Below, piece after piece: positions 36,357 to 48,511 of a DNA stretch of 64,000 nt. A program made the position numbers and the translations under genes. The notes under the pieces were generated by a model. It was not told the origin of the DNA. It did no database searches and saw only the letters and a program-made list of their open reading frames with translations. The number at the start of each line of letters is the position of its first letter. Within the stretch, counting starts at the first letter, position 1. This DNA is from Gremmenia infestans (taxonomy: Eukaryota; Ascomycota; Leotiomycetes; Helotiales; Hamatocanthoscyphaceae): assembly GCA_032629725.1 (NCBI GenBank), contig JAFEVB010000010.1, forward strand, positions 930,001 to 994,000, written 5' to 3'.

Positions 36357-36627
36357 CCCGCCGAGTGCAAATGACTGACAACGGCAACGGCCTCAGCTAC
36401 GTAGCGAGCTTGTGAGGAAGCGGGAGTGAAGGTGCGAATAAGAGTGAGTGAGTGAGTAGTTGAGGATGCCAATAATTTAATAATCGGTCCCGCCTCACTC
36501 ACCTTGCCTTCCTTGCCTTTCGCTTCCTTCCCGGTTGGGCCAAGGCTGTAAGAGTCAGTCAACGGCGACAGAAAAGTTCAGGTACACAATTCAATGACAC
36601 AGACACGTACTGTGGTGAGTGATGAGT

Positions 36628-36645
36628 AGGTAGGTAGGTAGGTCT
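36628..36645. repeat. (GTAG)n short tandem repeat
   Basis: A GTAGGTAGGTAGGTAGGT tract in the gene-poor region upstream of flbA. It is simple-sequence DNA related to the TAGGTA words scattered through the window. Confidence 0.85.
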
Positions 36646-39600
36646 AGTGTTAGGCAGGCCGTTGTTAGGTCTGTAGTAAGGAAATGAGTGAGAGACTGGG
36701 ACGTGAGTGGTAGTGTGGTCACTGTGGTGTGGTGTGGGATGTAGAGAGAAAGAAGCGAAACAATTAGATCTTGGGTGGCTGCTTTCTCATACGCAGGTCG
36801 CAGGTGCAGGTGCTAGTTGCCGCCCCTCGTGGTTTAGAACAGAGGGTGGGTCTTCTCGTGGCCGACAGGGATCTAAATGGACAGGGATACGGCAGGGTGA
36901 GGTGAGGCAGGTGAGGCAGGGGTGTCCACTGGGATGATGCCAGCTCAGAAGGACTGCATGTACGCCAATCAGCGTCGGATCTTCTTACGGAGGTAAGCTT
37001 TTCTCTATCATTTCCTTCGCTGACTACTAGTGCAGGGGTGAAAGCCTAAAGCCGAAGCCAAAAGCATGCATCATGCAGTGTTCTTCCAGATGCAGAGTAG
37101 CGCTGACCCACCCATACGCTTAGCCCGCTTAGCACGTTTGGCACGACTTTATCCACTCCAGGCTCCAGGCACACCCGGTGAACCTGAGACAGGACCCTAT
37201 GCTTCTGAAACTGAGATACGATAGGATAGATATGACACGATGAGAAGGACCAGCCCGACGTTGTTAATATGTATAGTGGAGAGGTACGAAGCAGCCAGTC
37301 AGAATAACCTCAAAACTAAATCAATAGCTTGCTGTACGGGACAGGTTTCCGGTTGGACAGTACTACCTATATACACTACTCACTCTGCTAAATGTACCAA
37401 ATGCATCGAGCCTGTCTGCGTTTCAACCCTTAGGTCTAATTACTGCTTGCCTGTCTGCTGGGAAGCGGAGAACAGAGTAGCAAGTCTATATGTCTAATTC
37501 AAGCCATAAAACAACAGTCAGTATATGTAGAGAAGACGCGAATCCTTCTCTTCCAATCCTTCTCCTTATCATTTTCCCGCTGCTATGATATGCCATGCAA
37601 TGCAATGTGCTTCTCATCTGAAAATTCTGATGTGTACAACGTCAAATGCAGAACATTGTTGATAGTCGAGACGACATAGGCCCAACGCCACAAATAATAA
37701 TTTTCCACCATCATTTCCTTGGACCTCGGCCTGAACTATATCAAAAAATTAAAATAAAATATATCATAATAACAAATCGACAGGAATCTTAGGAGGTTCC
37801 ACTCATTACTTCCTTTCACTGAATCTCTCATAATTATCTATAAATCCTATCTAAGTAAGTCCTTCAGCTAGTCTGATATTGAAAGAATTTGCCTCTTATT
37901 CGTATTGTGTAACAAGGCGGAATTAAACTCCAGCCCAATAATTCCCACAGTATCGTGAAGGATTCGTATTAAGTTTCACTTGCCTGTACGATAACCTGTC
38001 AGTACCCGCTATCCGCCCTATAATTCCTCCACACTCATCCCGGGACCAGGACAGTAATAAACAGTGGGAGAACAAAGGGATGTGAGGCTCAGGACCTCCC
38101 TCCCCCCAGGCTGTCGATCCGTCGCCTTCTCATTTTCCTTCCAAAATTCATAATAGGCCTTGAAGCTTGAACAAAGTTTCACAGCTTGCTTAGTCAACAA
38201 AGTCGTCTGTTTCTGCCGCCGTTCCACGTCGCAAACAAATCAAACTGCCATAAAGGTTAAGGAGAAATCAGCCGTTATGCCTTGATAGCCGGTGTTTCGA
38301 ATGGTCCAGGTCTGGTGACTAATCTCTTTGTCCCACGCACCCACCAATCTGCAGTCCAATTGGTACCCAGGCGGGAAAGTCGTCTCGTTGAGACTGAGCG
38401 GCGCTCAACGGATCTAAAACTTGAGGAATTCGCTGCAGATAATTCCAAAGGATGGGATGGATCATGGATGATTATTCTGCAAGAGCAAGCGAATCTCATG
38501 ACTGTCGGTTATCGAACGATTACTGCCGGATGCAGTAAGAACCGTACGGCGGTGAGATGCTTGAGCATGCTGCACGAGCGTGCATCACTTTGGGGTCGGC
38601 TAGGCTAGTGTTGAAAAGGTTTAGCTGGCACATTATGGCATGGCAGCAATGGGTAGGGGAACTTCGAGCCTCGATATCTTGTATGATAGGACAATTCTTA
38701 CCTAGTACATTTGCCATCCGAAATGTGAGGGGCATCTGGTAAGTTTGGGTATGACAAGAAACTGTGCCACCGCGTACTAACGACCTATCAGGTATTGCTC
38801 AATCTGCGCGAAAAAAGTAAAAAGAAAATAGGAAGCAATAGTTTAAAGTTCCTTGGGAATTCATGATTCATCAATTAAACATTTGGAATCACCTCAAGGT
38901 GAACGAGGCATCTTGGTGATTAAGATCAATAACGCGCGCAATACAGTAGGAATGCAGCGATGATCGGTCCTTTCCTTGCAACTGCAGACTACCACCGTAC
39001 CTTATCAAAAGGATAATTGTAAAGACGGTCAACCTTTTACCCGTAAGAGCCGGCTTTGACCCGAGTACGGCCGGTTCGGACGAGACTTATGGTACTATAC
39101 TAAAGCATACATATATCTATGATAAGTGCCCAGGTGACTAAACTAGTGTAGTTGAATAGCCGCATCTTCCAAGGGAGCGCACGCTGCACTGCTTGGCCAA
39201 GTTGGCTTAGACTTTTAAAAGGCCGACACTTCCTTCCATTGTCGTCAAAATGAGCTGATTCTTAACTCGGGTTCGCGTCATTCCCCATCTACCGGCATGA
39301 CCATTTCTCATAGAGAAGGAGGTTGCCCAACTTGTGGGTATCACTAAGAAGCCTCTGCTTGTACAGGCGAGCGCACGACGGCACGTGTGCGGCATTTCAA
39401 CACAAAGGTAATGATCGCTGCAGCTAGCGCAACTCCTCACCGATTCTTCTGCCAGACAAGTGAGGGGGTTGGGGTTGGCTTGGCTCGACTTTCTCCGGCA
39501 CAGGTTAAAAGCAGCAGTCCTTCGCACGTTTTGTTTCACGGACGCACACGTTGTTCAGGCGTGTTCACACACGTCAAACCACGTTTTTGCTTGCAACCCC

Positions 39601-41086
39601 TGTACGGTACAGTACGAAGGGGGTACAGTAGTGTAGTAGTCCTGTACGAGTAAGCCCAGCCCCATTCGGGAAAAGGCTAACATCGAGAAGCGGGCTAGTT
39701 CCGTCCAGTCCAGTCCAGTTAGTCCATCAGTGCCTTTTCTAGAGTAGCGCCAGTGGCGAGTCAGAATTAATAATGATACAGTAAGACGCTTTCTTAAGGC
39801 AGGGCTAAAGTCAAAGTACGAAGTAGGAGATACGAAGTACGAGGGCACGGAGCACGGGGTGCGGGACGGGGAGATTTGGGCAGGAAAAGAGGCTGGGATG
39901 TAGTACCACTTCCCACGTGGCATCTAATTATTCAGCCGTGGGCATGATGCTCTTGGCTTCGCTTCAGCCTTGTGCATGTGCAAGAGGAGGGAAGGGAAAG
40001 AAAGGGAAAGGAGGCAAGAGTCAAATTACTTTGATGCAATGCAAATGAGTGCAACTTCTTGTTATCGCGCGCGCTTGATCATGATTACTTCCATACGAAA
40101 ACTACCTACGCTACGCCAAGAAAAGATCTCTGTAGGAGAAACGTCAGCTCCACTTCCCACTTCTTTTCTGATCCCCACACTCCGATAAGTGACAGTACTG
40201 TACTGTACGGTGAAGTGATTTTGCATTGATTGCTAGAACCACATTGAGATATTCTATTGAAACACTCGCTTATCACCTCCTGCTCGGTATCGAAGATTTT
40301 CCCGCGGCCAAGTTGCAGTATGCACAAAAGGGGGTAAATTTACCTACCTTACAGTACCTAGGTAAAGTACAGTATGTGCAGTATACTGTACTGTCTCTTT
40401 CAAGCTAACTTCATTAAATTCACCAGGCGTGCGGCGTCTATATCCCCAGCCACTTCATGATCCTCGGCTCGACGCCACGAAACCAAGCCGAGCGCATACT
40501 GTAAGGAAATTCAAACACAACCTTGCAGCCTCTCCTCCCATCTTTTGAACAAGTTCTCTCTCGGATCCTTACGAAACGGAGCTCGCCGATCAGGGGAGGG
40601 GGTCCCGTCCCGAATCATCCCCAGCGGACACTTTTCATCGTAAACAATCTGCCATAATCTCCGGGAAGCTAAGGTAGATCGCCACGTGCTTCACACGCTC
40701 CTCTTTACCCTTTCCAGCCTATGATCTCTTGAGACGTAGCCCAAAACAAGCCCCCCTGGCTGAGATAATATCCGAAGTATCCATGACAATTGAATAATGT
40801 CTAGGGTGACTTCCTTTCTGGAATCATCATTTCCTTCTAGCCTTCCTTCTAGAACACCCTGCCGCTTCTTCCCTGAAACAATCCTAGTCGAGTAGGGCAA
40901 TAAACTTGAATGAAACCACATCCTGCTGATCCAGTCCCAGGGTTTTGGGAAAGATGACTCCCTACTCTACTAGGTAAACTGTACTTAGTAGTATTCTATA
41001 CGAATCATGTTCAGTTCCTGCCTGTAGTGCCAACTGCGCCACGCTTGAGAAGAATATGCCAGGTTCAAGATCGCTTTAACACTCCA

Positions 41087-41461
41087 CTACACTTGGAGCA
41101 GATCAAACATGCGCTCTTTCACTGTAAGTGAATAATACGAAGTATAACATGCAGCGGCTTCATGCAGCATCGTCTCATGAAGTCTCATGAGTGTCCTTCT
41201 AAAGCTTTGAATGTCCTCATTGATGGGATGTTGTCTGACAAAATCCCGTAGTCCATTAAGACTTTGAGTAATGTTGGAATTTTCAGAAAAGTGTGATAGC
41301 AGTATTGTGAGCATATGTTGATCTAATCGAGAGGGACGAAGTTCCCAATAGGTATTAGTACAGCATCCCGTGCCGTACAGCATCCGGAATAGGATACAAA
41401 CTCGGCGCCACACTCGACGCCCAATTTTCCCAATGTTCGGTTTCTCCATGGCGGCTTGCAT
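41087..41461 (-). CDS. Unrecognised ORF in gene-poor region
   Basis: A 124-codon frame with an ATG at 41461 encodes a plausible helical, basic protein (GKIGRRVWRRVCILFRMLYG, then HETMLHEAAACYTSYY). There is no homologous family I can name, no signal peptide and no convincing intron. The frame extends upstream without an ATG to about 41563. It is isolated, more than 2 kb from any supported gene, so it could be a relic or chance. Confidence 0.25.
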   Translation of the reverse strand: MQAAMEKPNIGKIGRRVWRRVCILFRMLYGTGCCTNTYWELRPSRLDQHMLTILLSHFSENSNITQSLNGLRDFVRQHPINEDIQSFRRTLMRLHETMLHEAAACYTSYYSLTVKERMFDLLQV

Positions 41462-44277
41462 GGCGTTGGAGCTAGTGGGAGAACAGGAGAAATAGCCACG
41501 AGGCAAACGGTTGTGCGTGGTGCCGCGAAGTCTGCAGCCTACCGCCGTGTCGTCAATAGCCACGAGGCATGTGAGTGTCTCAATGCACTGCTACCTCCGT
41601 ACGCTCCTTTGTCACTTTGTGACCCCTTAACGTATATGCACCCACCCTCCCGCTGCTAACTCTGTGTTATCTCCAGAGCCGGGAGGTCGGTGAGTGGAAA
41701 TAGCGGTATGGTTTGTACAATGTGGGACATGCGCTTTGTGGCATGTTGGCGATGAAGAGGTGTCAGATCATGCAAGAGCTTTTAATGTGCTGCCTTTGTC
41801 CAATCCGCACTCCTCTACGTGACACAAAAACCGGCACAACGCATTGATTTAGTTCATATGAAAATAAAATCTTCCACGTCAAGTGAAAGTTTTGGAGACC
41901 CGACAAATGAAAGAGTTTGAGGGTTCATACATCCGTCTCACTACACATATGTGTAGTCCGGAAAGCGGGTTGACTATTGATATTCTGCACAGTTCACAAT
42001 TCCGGCTCCTTGCAGCATATTGTATTTTTAACAATTGCAAGCATACGAGCCACTTGGTCTCACCGGCATGGAGGCACTTAGAGAATATCTTCGCCAAATC
42101 GAACAGTCCAATCTCTTACGGGTCTGAAATCCGCATGTCCTGGAATGTTGGTTCTTGATCCGAGCGGACAAGAAGTACAGTTGAGAAGTTCACATCTGCA
42201 ATGTCCTTCAGTCCTTCCGCCGCAGAATGAGAGACGTCGTTTTACGCTGCTTGACTGATCCCGGCAGGTGCTGTAGCAGACTTTGACCCCGCTGCTAGCT
42301 TGAATGAATCGGTGTTTGTAGAACAATCTCATAATTGAAAGTTTGATTATCGCATCTTCGCTCTTTGTATACTTCCACAGATATAGTAAATATATGCACG
42401 AGAGAACGGCTCTTGAATATGTATATCTCAATCTGAAATGCCAAATACAGTTCTTCATAAATACAAGCACTTGCCACACTTGTGGGCTCTGAGCAGAAAG
42501 CACAACAGCCTTGAGGAGATATAGCAGCAGCAAGCGCTGTAAGCTTCTAGTCGTTCAAATTAGGCCCGCTTGGTAGATCCATTCCAGTTGAGACGTTGTC
42601 CTCCCTAAGACTTGCGCAAGTTTGACGCGGCTCTTCCAGGCAACTCGACCTTTCAGCTCCTTGGGTCATCCTTCTCCTGCAAAGCTTTCAACCTTCACTT
42701 GATAGAACATCATGTGCACAACGTTCATTTCTAACGAGGCGTAATGTCCAGGCCATTGTGGAACTTGACTCTCTCCACTCGGACCAAATATCAACACACT
42801 TTTTAGAGCAGTTGCCTTATCTAAGCTATCCAAGAGCTATCTTGAACCTGCAAAAACGTTATTGTATTCAGCGGTGAATTTCTTTGGGGAGCACAAAGAT
42901 AATAAAGGCAAGCTGAGGTAGGAAGCAAGAGATCGATTTGCGGTTGCAACAGGGGCTATGAAGTCAGACCCTGCCTCGCAAATTCCGGAGCACTAGAAGG
43001 TATTCTGCCTTGCAATAAATTTCTCTAGGATGGTCTGGTCGTCGAGTTCTGTTTGTGTTTCGGAGTGAATGCAAATGGACGTTGAAGGTACAGAGGTGCA
43101 TCAGGAATGTGGTCCCGAAAGCCAGGGATACAGCTTTGCAGCCACGAGCAGCAACATACCTACCTAGTCCTAGAAGGTACAGCTCGTCGACTGCTTGCTC
43201 GAGGAGAGATGCTTGCTATGTGCATGTGAAGAGCGGGCCTCTCCTTCCTGATCTGGCCTTGAACTTGAACTCAAGCTTGGCATCATTGCGTCTGCAGCGC
43301 GGCAAAGCTGCATTTAGGCACTCCTAAGGACGGCTCTAGAGTCTAGATTTATTGATCGGGCAGTCAGTTGGGTATTTGGAATAGCAATTGAAGGTAGTGG
43401 GGAGTGGGCGTTGACTTCGCACCCAGTCGCCACGAGAAGCGAAGGAGGATTAGAAGGATTGCCAACATCATTCCTCCCGAGCTACGCGATAATAAGGTAT
43501 GACTTATACGGGAACAGAAGAATATAAATGCTCGTTCATGAAGCAGTCGTTCTGTTGATGCGGGGGGAAAGTGAACATTTCGCTTTACAGCCTCTCGAGA
43601 CCGCTGTTCACATTTAATCGGTTGGTTGAATTGCTGGTTCGCCGGCAGCTATGGAGCGTTGACCTAGTACAACTGAGCACTGGACGAGATACTCTATATC
43701 AGCTGTTGTTGCCCACAATATTTATCCTTTGGTTCAGGCAGGAGGAACGGTACGGAGGTCTTGAAGGAGACGACAGGGCAATGACTTGAGGATTTGATTT
43801 ACTGGGTAAGATGTCTACACATACCGTAGCAAGGCGATTGCGATGACGCAGCTTAAAGTGCGGTTGGTGATTGCACAGGGGGCAATGGCTATAGGTAGGT
43901 ACCTAGGTAGTTAGCTCTCTTCAACGACCAATATACTTGAGTATCTTCAACGCACCAAAGAGAACGTAAGAATTCAAAATTATAACATTCGCTTTTTGGC
44001 CCTTGGCCAAGGTCGTCCGCGAGAAAATTGGGGTTTCCAGGAATCCTTCGCATCGACTAAGTCTTGTCTGGATATTTTGACCGTTTACCAACGAAACACT
44101 CAAGATTTCAGCTGGAAATGAGGTAGACAGGTTGAAGCATATTTATGCCAAACTTAAACACCATGTCAGGGCCTTCTAAGTGACGCTTTCAAGTTATGGA
44201 TATCATCCTAAAGACTTTTCGCAGCCCTCAATAACCCCCAATCCCACAACACCAGACGCCATTTAGTACATGTAGCC

Positions 44278-45606
44278 TCAGATTACCGTTGGACCTGAGT
44301 CTCTCCTCCAGCCTTTATTCCGCATATTTTCCTCGACGGCCTTCCAAATGCTTTCAACAACCTCCCGATCCCGCCATCTACTCGCAGCAGACGCTCCAGC
44401 ACTCCACTTGTCTACCTGAGTTGCCAATACACCTCGACCCCAGCCCTTAACCGTGTCGGGCATCTGCTCTCCTCTCCATCCTACATAAACACCTAACGTA
44501 TGTCTGAATAAGTCTGTTGCTTGCTGCCATTTATAGCTCTTGAATTGCCATACTTGCCCTGTCGTGAAGACAGCCACAACTCTCGACCAATACTCTGGCT
44601 TGAACTGTTCGGGCGTATCAACAATGATGAAGCGCATAGCACGGGTAGGATCTATCAAAGGTAACGTGCGCGTGATGTGTAAGATGGACGCAGAAGAGCT
44701 TGAAGTTGAGCTCGAGGATTCCGGGGGTATATAACTACCGCCTTCGAGGAAAGATTTAATATTGGACATACGTAGAAGGGAGGACGCCGAAGGGGAGAGT
44801 AGTATTATGGGGTCCGGTCGACGGGCTGGAGCTTTCGGGTTGTGGGGTAGAGTAGGGTTGTTTGCGAGATTCGCAGCTGCTTGAGCAGCCTTGCGTGCAT
44901 TGAAAGGCGCGGCTAATTTGCGTACATGAGAGAAATCCTGGAATCAAAGTCAGCAAACATGATACGGTTATGGTCCATGGATTGGACGTACTGTCGGCTT
45001 GATTCCCCTCAACACACTGTTCCTGTCACCCATTCGCCTCTCTCCATTGTAGATTTCTGCCAGGCGCGGATCAATAGTCTTGCCCTGTCTCCCAGCAGCA
45101 CCGCTAGTGACAGGCACAATTCCCCCTACTTTCCCAGAAGCAACTTGCGCCGAAGCAGCAGCACTCAACGTATCCGATGCCAGTGGCTTGATGAATTCAC
45201 TCTCTTCGGAAGCACTCTCAAGCCAGGTAAGCAAATCTAATTTCTCCACAAATGGAAGATTTTGGACCTCTCCGCCTGCGCCTCCATCTGCAGCCAGTTC
45301 CTCGTTCAAGGCACGCGTTGCAGCATTGTAATCGGGGATAGCTGTCTCTCTCTTCAACCACGCGAGATAGATACTGCGGAGATTGACAGGTTTCTCAGAT
45401 GAGATAAAACGCGTGGGTGTATCGAGAGGTATCGAGACTTGAACGGGCGAGGAAAAGAGCAGGTAGGTTGCTGTCGCCAAGCTCAAATCGACTGATGAAG
45501 CTGAGGATGCATCTGCGGTTGTAGTTGGTATGCAAGGGCTGTCCGAGGCTATCGCCTGTCGCAGAAGCAAGAGGGGATCTTGCTGAATCGTCTCCGAAGA
45601 AGCCAT
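44278..45606 (-). CDS. CDC73: Paf1 complex subunit Cdc73 (parafibromin)
   Basis: Cdc73 is a subunit of the Paf1 complex on elongating RNA polymerase II, linked to histone modification and 3'-end formation. Two exons, 45606-44992 and 44937-44278, give 424 residues. The N-terminal parafibromin segment includes QDPLLLLRQAIAS and, further on, SVDLSLATATYLLFSS. The conserved RLAEIYNGERRMGDRNSVLR precedes the intron. The C-terminal Ras-like Cdc73 domain has RFIIVDTPEQFKPEYWSRVV and VWQFKSYKWQQATDLFRHTL. The 54-nt intron sits in the linker (GIKPT/DFSHVRKL). Confidence 0.94.
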
Positions 45607-45876
45607 CTTGACTGGCGCTGGGTCGAGGGCAGCTACGCGCGGGCAGGGCAGGCTGAAGAGTAGGAATGGAGCCTCGTGAGGAGCTCAAGGTAATTGTAGT
45701 GAAAATACGGTGGCCTTTATAGGCTAGAGAAGCAGCAAGCTTCGCCTGGTCACGTGACCCACTTCAATATAAATACCAACCTCAGCGTCCGAGAGGCTAG
45801 AGCAATCAGATAGTGCACTCCTTTTGTATCTACACGACTCCAATTTTGGCCCCAAGCATTTACAAGCAGCTACTGC

Positions 45877-46583
45877 TTACTCCTCATCCCCACTTCCGCC
45901 AACCTCGCTCATCTTACTTCCATGATAAGAACAAATCCCAGTTCCACCGCTCTTGTGTTTGGGGTTCTTTGGGCACAATGGGCTGGTTGGGAGATGCTCC
46001 GGTAGCTCAAGCTCGGATTGAGACCCTTGTGTTCTTCGTAACTGCTCTTCTATTGTAGCAGCAACTTTGGTATTGGCGTCAAACCAATCCTGACGGACCT
46101 GTGTATAATTATTTGATCGATTCTTAGCCGGAGTGTAAGGTTAGTTTCGCTTTGTAGTAGACTTGCTGGTGGACTTACAGGCCGGTTTGCTGTTTCACTC
46201 CTTTCTCCGTAACGCTTTGGCCCATCTGCGGGGGGGCTGAAGTCAAACCCGCGAATTTGGGCTCTAGACTCGTAGGTAGGAGATGTGCGCCTGGAGGGGG
46301 AAGTACTGATACGCTTAGCTTCCTGAGTTTTGCGCACATTAGCCTGTCGATTTGAGAGTTGGTGAGTTCTATGGCAATACTTACTGAGGCTAGAAATGTA
46401 GCGGAGGCACTTAGGTCTGATAGATCCGCTTCAACTACGCACAGGGTCAGAAAGTATTCTCAAACCCCAACTTTGGCTCTATCTATCAATCACATTCACC
46501 CCTTTCGATTTCTTACCTCTCTGATAGCCATCATTTATCTTTGGCGACCGTGGCGTAGCTGCTGGGGTTTTCCCAATCAACAT
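45877..46583 (-). CDS. Small four-exon protein with Cys/His C-terminal motif
   Basis: I found this gene by joining short frames. Exons 46583-46517, 46434-46385, 46343-46179 and 46098-45877 give 167 residues. All three introns have GTAAG donors and CAG/TAG acceptors, and every phase agrees. The N terminus is basic (MLIGKTPAATPRSPKINDGY), the middle Ser/Thr/Arg-rich. The C-terminal part is well ordered: RQDWFDANTKVAATIEEQL, then PEHLPTSPLCPKNPKHKSGG and TGICSYHG. That Cys-x-P...KHKSGGTGICSYHG segment looks like a small metal- or ligand-binding element. I recall similar C termini in uncharacterised ascomycete proteins, but cannot name a function. It lies upstream of CDC73 on the same strand. Confidence 0.75.
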
Positions 46584-46811
46584 TTTATGCACGGAGCTTG
46601 ACATTGACAAAATTGACTCGTGCGAGTTCTTGCGGTGCCATGGAGCAAGTCCTAAGGTTCGACGAGGCCTCGGTGATACAGCTGTTGCATTCTATATGCC
46701 GGGATTTTCGTGTTCAAGCCGTTCCAAACAAGAACTCGTACCCTCAAGAAGCAGCGCCGTACGTGACCCCCTAGTGTCTCTTATGGGAGTATTATCAACA
46801 GACTAAGAAGG

Positions 46812-47714
46812 TCAGCTTTGGAAACCTAATTGGGGCGTCTTGGATTTTACCATCTCTGATTTTGCGAATGGCGAAGCCATAGTCTTCTTGATTCTACAGG
46901 CCAACCCAAGACGTGGCATCGTAGAGGAACCACTTGAGATAGTACTTCCATTATGATCTCGCTTTTCCTCAACCGAGGAATGATTGTTCGTTTCCGTTGT
47001 AAGTATACTTTTGTCTGATTTGAGTCTGACGATTTCGATTCTAGGTATGATAGTTTTGGGCGGAGTCGTGGGATTACTTTCTGGCTGCGCGGATGTCGCT
47101 TTTTGGTCCGGCGGTCGGCTGAGCAATCTCTTGATCCGCGTGTGCCTTTTCTTCGCAGGTAGTATCTCTCGCTCTGCCCAATATCCTTCTGGGAACCAAA
47201 CCCACTCCATGCCAATATTTGCAGGACGGGGCGGATCTAGAGTATTGTTTCTATAGGACTTACTGGGATCGGTGACCGGATCACGCGACCTCTTGTCATT
47301 CCAATCCGTTATGTTATGGGATTGCTTGCTTGATGCTGACACTGATGACTCCACGAAGTGTGGCTCTGCGTCGTGATTGCTACCGTTAGAATCTCCTGAC
47401 TGGCGGGACATATTGAATGCTGTGTGCGATCTAGGTCCAACTTCACCCTCCCAGAATCGTGGTGAGGTTGCTGTAGATGCACTGTCATTTGTATCTTTCT
47501 GCGACATCTGGCGCATGTGGAAGTAGGATGTTATATCGGATTCACAGGTGGATGAGCGCCGAATCTGGGCCCTATTTCCTTGCTGCCCGGACGGAGTTGG
47601 AATGCTGCTTTTTGCCATGTTTGCAATTTCATGAGCCTCGTCAGCTTCACTGTGAGCTACTGGGGCGACGTTTGAGGTGGGTCTGTAATCCCAGGGTATG
47701 GAGTACTGTCTCAT
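46812..47714 (-). CDS. Hypothetical fungal protein with WVWFPEGYWAERE motif
   Basis: This is a single-exon, 300-residue protein without a family I can name. It is Ser/Thr/Asn-rich and largely disordered, with a compact conserved-looking motif near residues 167-180 (GMEWVWFPEGYWAEREI) followed by a basic stretch (KKRHTRIKRLLSRP). The composition suggests a regulatory or adaptor protein with phosphorylation sites. There is no membrane segment or signal peptide. The motif resembles one in many uncharacterised Pezizomycotina proteins, but that is memory rather than a search. Confidence 0.65.
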   Translation of the reverse strand: MRQYSIPWDYRPTSNVAPVAHSEADEAHEIANMAKSSIPTPSGQQGNRAQIRRSSTCESDITSYFHMRQMSQKDTNDSASTATSPRFWEGEVGPRSHTAFNMSRQSGDSNGSNHDAEPHFVESSVSASSKQSHNITDWNDKRSRDPVTDPSKSYRNNTLDPPRPANIGMEWVWFPEGYWAEREILPAKKRHTRIKRLLSRPPDQKATSAQPESNPTTPPKTIIPRIEIVRLKSDKSILTTETNNHSSVEEKRDHNGSTISSGSSTMPRLGLACRIKKTMASPFAKSEMVKSKTPQLGFQS

Positions 47715-48511
47715 GGATGGATATGTAAGAATGTTTGTGTAAGGCAGGTTATAGGTGCGATTTGTTTGAAAGGTTCGAGTATTCGCGCTGTGATGAGGGA
47801 AAGGGCGCTTTACTGTTGAGTTTGGAAGACTGTATCTGCTAGACTATGAACAAGCTTCCTTCCTAATTTGCCCCATTACCTGGAAACTAGTAAATGCTCC
47901 CAAAAAAAACTGCGTGATATGTCGGCCATGTGCTTTCGCCTATGTTGCTGAGTGGCATCGAAATCGATATGCTGCTGTCTTGACAAAAAAATGGCGATTT
48001 GGTCCACTTCAACCATCCGAGAGGACTTGTGACTTCAGTGAAAAAGACTTTGAGCGCTGACACAAGCCCTACTCCCTTATTCTCCCAATCATCAGACCGG
48101 GCATAAATTACACTAGGAAAGACTCCACGTTCCAGATAACTGTCTTGGTTGGCAGAATCGCGGTCAAGGGCAACGCATTCTCGTTGCACAAATCGTGACC
48201 AGAACATTCACCGGCCTCTATCCCCATTCAAGCCAAAATATGTTTGAGTTAGAAACAAACAGTCGCATCACGGGCGTGTTAACACTTGATGCATTGTCTC
48301 GACGCCAAGCTTTCACTACAGGCTTCTCGGTGAAACAGGTTGACACTCTGACGGGCTTTCCCCTCAATCTAGTCGTACTAGATGAAGATGGGCCAAATGA
48401 AATTTCTTACAAGAAATAAGACATCACAATGGAGGATCTGACATAAAAAACGGCTATCTCTGTTTCAAGCACTATCTTGTGAGGTGTATGGATCCGTTCA
48501 TGCAATTCGCC
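47715..48511. other. Intergenic with opposing ORFs
   Basis: A minus frame (47887-48207) and a plus frame (48195-48419) are open and look partly protein-like (VIYARSDDWENKGVGLVSAL; ITGVLTLDALSRRQAF). Neither has a family, a start in good context or an intron. They may be relics of one degraded gene. Not called as genes. Confidence 0.4.

Larger units (their letters stand above)
36128..44277. other. 8.1-kb gene-poor region upstream of flbA
   Basis: This is the largest gap in the window. It is mostly non-coding, with TAAGG/GTAGG runs at 36280-36360 and 36628-36645 and GTACAGTA/TACTGTAC motifs near 39600 and 40190-40400. It also has AT-rich stretches (37730-37770) and many short overlapping frames without recognisable motifs. 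One minus-strand ORF near 41100-41460 is reported separately as weak. It probably combines the flbA promoter and leader with decayed repeats. Confidence 0.55.

Noticed and set aside
42078..42533. Minus-strand ORF of about 150 codons in the gene-poor block
   Set aside because: Mixed composition (Leu/Val, then Cys/Arg) with no motif, no intron evidence and many overlapping frames.
46639..46828. Small plus-strand spliced ORF starting MEQVLRFDEASVIQ
   Set aside because: A possible short intron (GTACGT to CAACAG) gives a roughly 50-residue protein, but no family matches and it overlaps the 3' end of the neighbour; not supported enough to list.
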